Assembly (NCBI GenBank): GCA_026417675.1
Contig: JAOACV010000004.1
Coordinates: 1 to 7,133 of the forward strand
Direction: 5' to 3'
Length of the DNA: 7,133 nucleotides
Origin: Verrucomicrobiia bacterium
GTDB lineage: Bacteria > Verrucomicrobiota > Verrucomicrobiia > CAIQCK01
Shown here: piece after piece, positions 1 through 6,397 of the stretch
Layout: each line of letters begins with the position of its first letter
Position numbering within the stretch: position 1 is the first letter of the stretch
Position numbers and translations under genes: made by a program
Notes under the pieces: generated by a model
The model's database searches: none
What the model was told of the DNA's origin: nothing
Seen by the model: only the letters and a program-made list of their open reading frames with translations

Positions 1-1548
1 CTGGGCAATCCTGGCTGTGTCTCGCGGGCCGACAACACCGTGCGACTCAGTCCTGACGGCGGTGAAGCGGGCGTGGAACTCTTCGGTCTCTACGGCGTTC
101 CCGGCAAGAACTATCGCGCCACCGCCCATATCAACACCGAAGGGTTCAGCGGCGAGATCGAGTTTGCGCTGATGCACGGCGACCGCGTGCTCAAGGCCGG
201 CAAGGCGCGCGTGCCGAAGATCAAGGGCCGCTTTGCCACCGCTTCATTGGCCGCGCCATCGGCCGAGGCTCCGCTCGGGATCCGAATCATCGCGCGGGGC
301 AACGGCACCGTTCTCATCGGCGCGCCCTCGATGATGCCAGTCTCGACGACTGCGGGCATCAATCCGGCCGTGCTGCCGTTGTTGAAACAGTTGAGTCCAA
401 CTTGGCTGCGCTGGCCGGGCGGTAACTTCGCACAGACCTATCATTGGCGCGATGGCGTCGGCCCGCGGAACGATCGTCCGCCGCGCACCAACATGGCGTG
501 GCCGAAAGGGCCGGTGGAGTCCAACGACTTCGGCACCGACGAGTTCATCGCCGTTTGCCGGGCATTGCAGGCCGAGCCGGTGATATGCGTCAACGTCAAC
601 GGCAACGGAGCGACCGCCCAGGAAGCCGCCGACTGGGTCGCCTACTGCAAACGCCGGGGCTTCAAGGTGAAACATTGGGAGCTGGGCAATGAAATCTATG
701 GCACGTGGGAAGTCGGCCACAGCGACGCTGCGACCTACGCCCGCAACGCCATGGATTACATCCAGGCAATGCGCGCCGCCGACAAAACCATTAAGTTTAT
801 CGCCGTTGGCCATGACTTGGAGTGGAACCGCACGGTGCTGGCCAGGCTCGGACCGTTTGTTGACTACCTCGCCCAACATCACTACCCGAAATACACGACG
901 TATGAGGAGATCGTCCGCGAACCGCAACGTTATGAAAAGTTCCTCATCCAGGTTCGTGAACTGGCCAGGACCGCCAGCCCCAACCGCCCCTTGCGCGTGA
1001 TGGTCAATGAATGGAACGTCTCCGGGGGGGATAACGTGCAATGGTCGCTCGGCGCGGCGCTGTTTGGCGCGCGCTTCCTGCATATGCTCGCGCGGCAGGA
1101 CGGATTTGTTGATTACGCCTGCTCCTCCGACCTCATCAACGGCTGGCAGGGTGGCGCCATCCAGTATGAAAAGGGCCGCGCGTTCCTGACGCCGCTCGGC
1201 GAAGTGCTGGCGGTGTATCGTCGGCGAATGCCCGGCAAGAAAGTTGCCGTCGAGTGCAGCCATCCTGCGCTAGACGTGCTGGCATCGCGCAACCCGAGCG
1301 GCTCGCAATACGGCCTCGCCATCATCAACCGCGACCGCCAGCGCGAGTTCATGCTGACGCTCGACTTCGGCAAATGGAAACCCGGCGGCGCCGAGGAATG
1401 GTGCATCGGCGGCAGCCCCGACGACAAGCGCGGCTTCAACAACCCCACCGCGGTCCCCGCGCGAACGGGCAAGCTGACCAAGAACCTCGGCGGCTACAAC
1501 CTCACCGCCGCGCCGTGTTCGGTGACGGTGGTCAAGTTCCAACGGTGA
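1..1548 (+). CDS. GH51 alpha-L-arabinofuranosidase, 5' end beyond window
   Basis: Glycoside hydrolase family 51 enzyme, expected to release terminal alpha-L-arabinofuranosyl groups from arabinan, arabinoxylan or similar polymers by a retaining mechanism. The frame is open to the left edge; a GTG at 40 exists, but coding similarity starts before it, so the true start is probably outside. 515 codons are visible. The first ~110 residues look like a beta-sandwich carbohydrate-binding domain (CBM4/9-like; weak call). The catalytic (beta/alpha)8 barrel follows: RWPGGNF at 409-429, the WRDGVGPR and FGTDEF blocks typical of the family, WELGNE with the predicted acid/base Glu at 691-693, and VNEWN with the predicted nucleophile Glu at 1009-1011. 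The last ~90 residues form the usual C-terminal beta domain, ending in an S-V-T-V-V-like strand. Any signal peptide lies outside the window. The next gene is a lyase on the same strand. Family call is strong; exact substrate is unknown, since GH51 also contains a few endoglucanases. Confidence 0.93.
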   Translation: MGNPGCVSRADNTVRLSPDGGEAGVELFGLYGVPGKNYRATAHINTEGFSGEIEFALMHGDRVLKAGKARVPKIKGRFATASLAAPSAEAPLGIRIIARGNGTVLIGAPSMMPVSTTAGINPAVLPLLKQLSPTWLRWPGGNFAQTYHWRDGVGPRNDRPPRTNMAWPKGPVESNDFGTDEFIAVCRALQAEPVICVNVNGNGATAQEAADWVAYCKRRGFKVKHWELGNEIYGTWEVGHSDAATYARNAMDYIQAMRAADKTIKFIAVGHDLEWNRTVLARLGPFVDYLAQHHYPKYTTYEEIVREPQRYEKFLIQVRELARTASPNRPLRVMVNEWNVSGGDNVQWSLGAALFGARFLHMLARQDGFVDYACSSDLINGWQGGAIQYEKGRAFLTPLGEVLAVYRRRMPGKKVAVECSHPALDVLASRNPSGSQYGLAIINRDRQREFMLTLDFGKWKPGGAEEWCIGGSPDDKRGFNNPTAVPARTGKLTKNLGGYNLTAAPCSVTVVKFQR

Positions 1549-1616
1549 AACCCGCAACGCTTAGCCGCAAGGATTCACTTGAAATCAGCGGCGCCGACCG
1601 CGGCTTCCGGGTTGGC

Positions 1617-4007
1617 ATGCGCAATCTGTTGCTTCGTCGTGTGGCACCTGCATGGTTGCGGCTCACTGGGGTTGTTTCGGCGGTCTTCGCTGCACACACC
1701 GCGATGGCCGGCCCTCTCGCGCCCGACGCCATTGCGCCGCGTGTCCCGATTGCGAATGACCGCGAGTTGTTCGAGGCGTTCGACCTCGACCGGCCGGAGC
1801 TTGCGGCGGTCAAGACCGCCGTGGCGTCCGGAGATTTTGCAGCCGCGAAACGCGCGATGCTCGATTGTTTTCGCCAACGCCGGTCGCCGGTGTGGTTCGA
1901 AAACTGGTGGCAGCGACCTCCCAAAACGACCAACGCGCCGCCCGCCGAACTGCTTGTCGCGGCGGAGAAGATCCTTGCGCACCAGTTCGCCGTCGCCGGC
2001 GCCAGCGTGCAATTTCCCGGCCCGATAGGCTGGCGTTACTCGCCCACACCCTCAGAGCAGAATCCGTCGCCCCTGACGCTGTTCATCAACCGCTTCACCT
2101 GGTGGCGCGACGCGTTAGGCCCCGCATATTGGGCGACGGGCGACGAACGGTATGCAATCGAGTGGGCCGCGCAGGTAACCGACTGGACGGCGCGCAACCC
2201 CGCGCCACAGGTTTTCAACGAACGCCTCACGCCCGCGCCGTGGGGACGGCTCACGGCGGCTTACTCCATCCCCATGTGGATCAGCGGGCTGAACTATTTC
2301 CTCCCCTCCCCTGCCGTCACGCCCGACACGCTCGCAGCGTTCCTCAAAGCCGTCATTCAGAAGGCGCGCTACAGCATCCGCAACCCCGATCGAGTTCACC
2401 GCCGGCTCGTTCAACTCGAAGCCGTTCACGCTGCCGCGACGTATTTTCCCGAATTGCGCGACGCGGCCCGCTGGCGGCAGTGGGCGCTGGACGAACTCGA
2501 CCGGTTCATCGCCGAGGGGATTTATCCCGACGGCGCGTTGAAGGAACTCGCGCCCGGCTACCAGACGGTCGCAATCGCCTCCCTGCGGAACATCGTGGCG
2601 CTGGCCGCCGCCAACGACGCCCCCTTGCGCTACAACGCGCGCGAGGCGCTGGCGCGCGCCTGCGACCATCTCGGCGCGATCATGCTGCCCGACGGCACCG
2701 TGCCGCAGTTTGGCGACACATGGGCGCCGGCATTTGTCGCGCCGGAACTGCGGCGCGCATTGGAGTTCTATCCGCCTGAAAAGGGCCGTCAGCGGCGCGA
2801 CGAACTGATCTACATCGCCTCGCGTGGCCAGGCGGGTGAACCGCCGCCAGCCGCGTCCACCGTCGCGCCGTGGGCGGGCATCTACGTCATGCGGGGCCCC
2901 GGTCGCACGAATGCCAACGCGCGGGCCACATTTTTACCGGGCGGCGCCAGAGAACTCGGCGCAGGCTGGCGCTACACGGACGTTGCGCTGGCGTTCCGCT
3001 GTGGGCCGTTTGGCAAAGAACACCAGCACGAGGACAAACTCAGCTTCGTCCTCTACGGCTTCGGCGCCCGCTTGTTGGACGAGATGGGCATCTACAGCAC
3101 GGCCAACAATCTCTGGCGCGATTACTTCACCAGCAGCGCCGCGCATAACACCGTGTTGGTGGACGGTCTCGGTCAGAACCGCCGTTCGCAACCGGCGACC
3201 TGGGCGACACATCAACCCCTCGCCGGCAACTGGCTCAGCAATGACGCCTTTGATTTCGTGTCCGGCGTCTACGACGACGGTTGGGGGCCGCAGAACCTGC
3301 GGACGGTCAGCCAGCGCCGCGAGATATTCTTTGCGAAGCCCGACTACTGGGTGTTGCATGACCTGTTGAGCGGGTCGGGAACGCACACCTACGAAGCCCT
3401 TTTCCACATGCAGCCGGCGAACGACTTGCGCGTGCATGACCAAACGCGAGTTTGTTTCACCAGCAATCTGCGACGCCCCAATCTTGCGATCTATCCGGTA
3501 GACAACGACATCGAAGTCGAAGTCCGGCGCGGTTGGACCGTCAATCCAACCGACCCGCTCAGCCCGCGGCAGGGATGGTTCTCGCTCGGTCTTCAGAAGG
3601 TGGAGGCCGCACCCTGCGCCATCCTTCGCCGGCGTGGTCCAGCTCCGCAGGTGTTGGAGAGCATCTTGTTGCCGGCGCTGCCTGCAGACGCTGCGGACAT
3701 TGCGGCGGAACGGCTAGCTGTGACCGACGACATGGGCCGCTCGCTGGATCGCACGGAGGTCTGCGCGCTGAGAATCTACACCCGCGTGGGCGCCGACATC
3801 TACATCAATGACCTGCGCATCCCGAATCTGGACACGGCGCGATCCCTCCCCAAGAAGCTCCATGCGCTACCGCTGGGCACGATCGAGTTTGGCGGCAAAA
3901 TGCTGTTGTTACGGCTCGGCAATCAGCGCACGCCGGTCATTTCCCGATGGTCTGGCGCGCAACCGCCCATCGTCGCCGGGCAGCCGTTGCCGGTAGAAAG
4001 CCGATAG
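1617..4007 (+). CDS. Secreted heparinase II/III-family polysaccharide lyase
   Basis: A 796-residue protein predicted to cleave an uronic-acid-containing polysaccharide by beta-elimination outside the cytoplasm. From ATG 1617 it begins with a clear signal peptide: a basic start (MRNLLLRR), a hydrophobic core and an A-M-A cleavage site near residue 31, with no lipobox cysteine. Residues ~40-370 form the helical toroid, with an FPELRDA-like block and ELAPGYQ, whose Tyr315 is the likely catalytic tyrosine. Residues ~430 onward form the beta-sandwich with KEHQHEDKLSF. By comparison with Pedobacter heparinase II, His469 is the catalytic histidine, and His471, Asp488 and His510 (in AHNT) are zinc ligands; the 17-residue His-Asp spacing matches. 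Substrate cannot be read: the fold covers heparin, alginate oligomer and other lyases (PL12, 15, 17, 21). An alternative GTG at 1545 would overlap the upstream stop and give 820 residues, but it would bury the signal peptide behind 24 extra residues. No good ribosome binding site precedes either start. It probably shares a transcript with the GH51 gene. Confidence 0.92.
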   Translation: MRNLLLRRVAPAWLRLTGVVSAVFAAHTAMAGPLAPDAIAPRVPIANDRELFEAFDLDRPELAAVKTAVASGDFAAAKRAMLDCFRQRRSPVWFENWWQRPPKTTNAPPAELLVAAEKILAHQFAVAGASVQFPGPIGWRYSPTPSEQNPSPLTLFINRFTWWRDALGPAYWATGDERYAIEWAAQVTDWTARNPAPQVFNERLTPAPWGRLTAAYSIPMWISGLNYFLPSPAVTPDTLAAFLKAVIQKARYSIRNPDRVHRRLVQLEAVHAAATYFPELRDAARWRQWALDELDRFIAEGIYPDGALKELAPGYQTVAIASLRNIVALAAANDAPLRYNAREALARACDHLGAIMLPDGTVPQFGDTWAPAFVAPELRRALEFYPPEKGRQRRDELIYIASRGQAGEPPPAASTVAPWAGIYVMRGPGRTNANARATFLPGGARELGAGWRYTDVALAFRCGPFGKEHQHEDKLSFVLYGFGARLLDEMGIYSTANNLWRDYFTSSAAHNTVLVDGLGQNRRSQPATWATHQPLAGNWLSNDAFDFVSGVYDDGWGPQNLRTVSQRREIFFAKPDYWVLHDLLSGSGTHTYEALFHMQPANDLRVHDQTRVCFTSNLRRPNLAIYPVDNDIEVEVRRGWTVNPTDPLSPRQGWFSLGLQKVEAAPCAILRRRGPAPQVLESILLPALPADAADIAAERLAVTDDMGRSLDRTEVCALRIYTRVGADIYINDLRIPNLDTARSLPKKLHALPLGTIEFGGKMLLLRLGNQRTPVISRWSGAQPPIVAGQPLPVESR

Positions 4008-4039
4008 CGGCTCGCACGGCGACCCAAAACCGATGATGC

Positions 4040-4070
4040 TTGGTGGATCGCGTTCTCCGAACGCGATAAT
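4040..4070 (+). promoter_or_regulatory. Inverted repeat overlapping a possible promoter
   Basis: ATCGCGTTC (4047-4055) and GAACGCGAT (4059-4067) form a perfect 9-bp inverted repeat with spacer TCC. The right arm overlaps GATAAT (4065-4070), a five-of-six match to the -10 consensus. A poor TTGGTG (4040-4045) stands 19 bases upstream as a possible -35. This could be an operator inside the promoter of the sigma-factor gene; transcription from ~4077 would fit the GGAGG at 4096. The other reading is a terminator hairpin for the lyase gene, which ends 39 bases before; no run of T follows, which weakens that. The dyad is certain, its role is not. Confidence 0.45.
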
Positions 4071-4095
4071 CAGCGCAAGAGGAGGCCTCCCGCTC

Positions 4096-4100
4096 GGAGG
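4096..4100 (+). promoter_or_regulatory. Strong ribosome binding site GGAGG for sigma-factor start at 4106
   Basis: GGAGG stands five bases before ATG 4106 and is the best Shine-Dalgarno match seen before any gene here. It decides the start chosen for the sigma factor. CCTCC at 4086-4090 could pair with it across a five-base loop and hide it. A second GGAGG lies at 4081-4085. Confidence 0.55.
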
Positions 4101-4105
4101 ACACG

Positions 4106-5347
4106 ATGCGCCCGGTAGCGGCCAGGCAGGTCTGCAACAGCCGCCTGCGGCGACCTCCAGGGACAATCCGGCGTTGCCATGAAGCCGGGGCAGAGGTATT
4201 TTTACGCGACAGAAACATGGAAAATGCGCCGACAGTAAAGGACGGGTTGCGGGCTTCTGTGACCGGTTTTGCGCCACGACGCGAAGCGGAGCCGAATGGT
4301 TACGGGCGGCTGATGCGCTACGTCCAGCAGAGCGGCATGTCGGCTGGCCGGCTGGAGCCGGAGCGCGAGCGGCGGTTGCGACGAACAGTTGCGAGGTTCC
4401 GTGGGTTTCTTTCCGAATTGCTCAGTTGGCCCCAGTTGCGAGAGTCAATCCTCATTGAGATGGAACTTCGGGGTCTGCCCACGCGACGCCAAGGCGTGAG
4501 CGCGGTGGAGGCGATCCAGTCGTTATTGGTCGAGCATCAGAAGGACATTGCGCTGGGTGTGCTCGAAAGCTTCACCAGCCATGTGAACATCTCAACCCGA
4601 CAGGCCCGCGACATCCTGTTCCATCTGGGCGCGGAGGAGGTCATCCCCGCGGGACGGCGCCGGTGGTTGCTGCCGCATGAATTGGTGGCGTTGTTCGACC
4701 GGCTCAAGCTCCACATCAAGCGCGACTATCGTCGCTACAAGGCCGCGCAGACGGACCTTTTCTTCTCGCAAATACGACTGGTGTATGAAATGGCGGCCCG
4801 CATGACTTCGAACGCGGAACAGTTCCATGACGCTTTTCAGGAGGGTTGCGTGGCGTTGCTGCACGTCATTGACAAGACAGGCGCGGCCAAGGCGCGGCTT
4901 TCCACGTGCGCGCAAAACTGGGTGCGCGGCGCGATCCTGCGGTTTCTGCAAGACCAGCGGGCGCCGGTCCACGTGCCTGTCAACGCCCTGCCTATCTTGC
5001 GCCGGCGCGAGTTGGTGCCCCAGCGGCTGCCGTTGGAGGCGGCCAAGGATTTTGCACCGCTCGCGGATGATGGCGCGTTTGTCCATCCCACGATCTCCAT
5101 CGCGCGCCGCGAAGCCCGGCCGCTGTTGCGCCAGTTGTTCGCGTGTCTCACGGAAAAGCAGCGGCGCGTCATCGAGCTTCGCTACGGTTTCGGCGAGGAC
5201 GGCGTGGCTCACACGTTGAGCGAGACTGCGCGCATCATCGGCGTCAGTTTTCAGGAAGTGGACCGCCGCGAAAAACGCGCTTTGCGTCGCGTCCACGACT
5301 GCGGCTCGCCGCAAATCCTGCGCGAACTGGCGCTTTGCTTCGCATGA
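4106..5347 (+). CDS. Divergent sigma-70-family RNA polymerase sigma factor
   Basis: A 413-residue predicted sigma factor directing RNA polymerase to a subset of promoters. Residues ~66-110 resemble region 1.2 (LMRYVQQSGM, then an E-rich helix and a SWP turn). Residues ~111-215 correspond to the non-conserved region of primary sigmas. Region 2 (~216-282) has IRLVYEMAAR, FQEGCVALLHVIDK and NWVRGAILR. Region 3.0 (~283-296) is RAPVHVPVNA. Region 4 (~337-397) has LTEKQRRVIELRYGF and a helix-turn-helix starting TLSETARIIGV. It aligns without gaps to E. coli RpoD in 2.3-3.0 and 4.2, but most DNA-contacting residues differ, and the 3.0-to-4 span is about 33 residues shorter, implying region 3.1 is reduced. 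Start 4106 is chosen for its GGAGG. ATG 4217 (376 residues) is an alternative, since residues 1-60 look poorly coding and a promoter-like pair lies at 4174-4202. The stop overlaps purN by four bases. The family is sure; its regulon and whether it is active are unknown. Confidence 0.88.
   Translation: MRPVAARQVCNSRLRRPPGTIRRCHEAGAEVFLRDRNMENAPTVKDGLRASVTGFAPRREAEPNGYGRLMRYVQQSGMSAGRLEPERERRLRRTVARFRGFLSELLSWPQLRESILIEMELRGLPTRRQGVSAVEAIQSLLVEHQKDIALGVLESFTSHVNISTRQARDILFHLGAEEVIPAGRRRWLLPHELVALFDRLKLHIKRDYRRYKAAQTDLFFSQIRLVYEMAARMTSNAEQFHDAFQEGCVALLHVIDKTGAAKARLSTCAQNWVRGAILRFLQDQRAPVHVPVNALPILRRRELVPQRLPLEAAKDFAPLADDGAFVHPTISIARREARPLLRQLFACLTEKQRRVIELRYGFGEDGVAHTLSETARIIGVSFQEVDRREKRALRRVHDCGSPQILRELALCFA
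4174..4202 (+). promoter_or_regulatory. Possible second promoter, TTGCCA-17-TATTTT
   Basis: TTGCCA (4174-4179, five of six matches to the -35 consensus) and TATTTT (4197-4202, four of six to the -10) are separated by exactly 17 bases. Transcription would start near 4209, only about eight bases before ATG 4217, giving a nearly leaderless message for the shorter sigma-factor form. This competes with the 4106 start, inside whose coding region it would lie. Such matches arise by chance, so confidence is low. Confidence 0.3.
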
Positions 5348-5997
5348 CCGCCGCGCCCGCACCCGCGACATCCGCGCGGCCCAAGCTGCGGCTGGGCGTT
5401 CTCGGCTCCGGCTCCGGTTCCAACTGTCAGGCCATCCTGGATGCCTGCGCCCGACCCGAGTTTCCGGCGCAGGTTGCCGTGGTCGTTAGCGACGTGGAAA
5501 ATGCCCGCATACTGGAGCGCGCGCGGCAAGCGGGCGTCGAGGCGCTTCATATCGCGCCCGGAAAGTTCCGCACGAAGCTCGAACCGGAGGTCGAGCAGCA
5601 ATACGTGGCCGCGTTGCGCGAGCGACAGGTCGAGTTGGTTTGTCTGGCCGGCTTTATGCGGGTGCTAAAACAGGGTTTCCTCAACGCTTTCCCCGGTCGC
5701 ATCATCAACATCCACCCTTCCCTGTTGCCGGCCTTCCCGGGATTGGAATCGTGGAAACAGGCGCTGAACTACGGCGTAAAGGTGACCGGCTGCACGGTGC
5801 ATTTCGTGGACGCGGGGATTGATGCCGGTCCCATCATCCTACAGGCGGCCGTGCCCGTCCTTGATGACGACACGCCGGAATCGCTGCACCAACGCATCCA
5901 CGAGCAAGAACATCGCATCTACCCCGAAGCCATTCGTCTGCTGGCCGAGGGCAAGATTTCCATTGAGGGCCGTCGGGTGGTCGTCTGCCGGCAATAG
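5344..5997 (+). CDS. purN: Phosphoribosylglycinamide formyltransferase (GART)
   Basis: PurN transfers the formyl group of 10-formyltetrahydrofolate to glycinamide ribonucleotide (GAR), giving formyl-GAR, the third step of de novo purine synthesis, in the cytoplasm. The 217-residue length is normal. The substrate-phosphate loop GSGSGSN is near residue 19. INIHPSLLP holds the catalytic Asn122 and His124, and IDAGP holds Asp160; the 36-residue spacing between His124 and Asp160 equals that between His108 and Asp144 of the E. coli enzyme. Before the loop is a short Ala/Pro-rich lead of about 15 residues. The ATG shares four bases (ATGA) with the sigma-factor stop and has no clear ribosome binding site, which fits translation by coupling to the gene before it. 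The open frame continues upstream inside the sigma gene, but similarity begins only after this ATG. No other purine gene is in view. Confidence 0.97.
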   Translation: MTAAPAPATSARPKLRLGVLGSGSGSNCQAILDACARPEFPAQVAVVVSDVENARILERARQAGVEALHIAPGKFRTKLEPEVEQQYVAALRERQVELVCLAGFMRVLKQGFLNAFPGRIINIHPSLLPAFPGLESWKQALNYGVKVTGCTVHFVDAGIDAGPIILQAAVPVLDDDTPESLHQRIHEQEHRIYPEAIRLLAEGKISIEGRRVVVCRQ

Positions 5998-6013
5998 ATC
6001 GAAGTTGGCCGGC
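5987..6013 (+). terminator. Weak hairpin across the purN stop codon
   Basis: GCCGGC at 5987-5992 and again at 6008-6013 can pair (6 bp, all G-C) across a 15-base loop that contains the purN stop. No T-run follows. It may end or stabilise the purN message, but GCCGGC is its own complement and is common in GC-rich DNA, so chance is likely. Confidence 0.2.
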
Positions 6014-6130
6014 TGACAAAACTGGCGACGCGGATGGACATTTCTGGCCGCCGGTTTCGGGCAAAGTGCGATGTTTGAGGGAGAATCAACGTCTTCAATG
6101 CCGTGTTCTGCTTTGGCATGAGCTGTGCCC

Positions 6131-6319
6131 ATGAAATGTTACATGCGCCTCAAGATCCTAGTGTTATTGGTCGCGGCGATGGGAATGGTTGTTTATGGAG
6201 TCATGGACCGCTGGTTGAGCTACGGCCTCGGTGCCACTGCTGCGGTGGCGTTGTTGGTCGTGGCGCTGGTCATGATCGTCCAGAGCATCCGCTCCCGCTC
6301 CGGCGGCTCGACCGTTTAG
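6131..6319 (+). CDS. Small two-helix membrane protein, hypothetical
   Basis: An open frame for 62 residues from ATG 6131. It has two hydrophobic segments, residues ~9-25 (ILVLLVAAMGMVVYGVM) and ~34-50 (GATAAVALLVVALVMIV), joined by a short DRWLSY loop and ended by a basic tail (RSRSGG). Positive charges precede helix 1 and follow helix 2, so both ends probably face the cytoplasm, a helical hairpin in the inner membrane. No family is recognised. Other starts are GTG 6125 (64 residues) and ATG 6143 (58 residues); none has a ribosome binding site. Support comes from the clean membrane pattern and a plausible place between purN and the convergent thiD, not from homology. It could be a chance frame, though two helices with sensibly placed charges make that less likely. 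Confidence 0.55.
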   Translation: MKCYMRLKILVLLVAAMGMVVYGVMDRWLSYGLGATAAVALLVVALVMIVQSIRSRSGGSTV

Positions 6320-6372
6320 CTGGTCCACCAGATTTCAGCGCCCCCATAAAGTGGTTGGCGCAGGCAGAAGGC

Positions 6373-6395
6373 GCGCTCTGTGCCCAGCAGAGCGC
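6373..6395. terminator. 8-bp hairpin at convergent gene junction, probable thiD terminator
   Basis: GCGCTCTG (6373-6380) and CAGAGCGC (6388-6395) pair perfectly around a seven-base loop, which a T-G pair could narrow to five. It begins two bases beyond the thiD stop, read on the minus strand, and lies 53 bases after the stop of the small membrane-protein gene. It is therefore well placed to end thiD transcription and possibly transcription from both sides. There is no T-run on either strand, so it is not a classical intrinsic terminator. It could instead be a copy of a dispersed palindromic repeat. Confidence 0.45.
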
Positions 6396-6397
6396 CC

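Noticed and set aside
244..1263. Long minus-strand open frame opposite the GH51 gene (339 codons)
   Set aside because: GC-rich antisense shadow; the plus strand carries an uninterrupted enzyme with its catalytic motifs, and the minus translation shows no recognisable domain.
1254..1616. In-frame open extension of the lyase gene far upstream into the GH51 gene
   Set aside because: It overlaps the conserved C-terminal domain of GH51 by almost 300 bases, and its translation is Arg/Pro-rich out-of-frame material with no family features.
4047..4067. SOS (LexA-type) box in GTTC-N3-GAAC
   Set aside because: The spacer is three bases instead of four, the dyad extends well beyond such a core, and no damage-response gene is adjacent.
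4068..4216. Riboswitch or structured RNA gene in the sigma-factor leader
   Set aside because: I compared it by eye with cobalamin, TPP, glycine, SRP and tmRNA signatures and found no conserved core; only short GC stems that chance can give.
5143..5343. Upstream extension of purN inside the sigma-factor gene
   Set aside because: Region 4 of the sigma factor occupies this stretch in another frame; PurN family similarity begins only after ATG 5344.
4592..5371. Minus-strand open frame opposite the sigma-factor gene (259 codons)
   Set aside because: Antisense shadow of a clear sigma factor with conserved regions 2 and 4.
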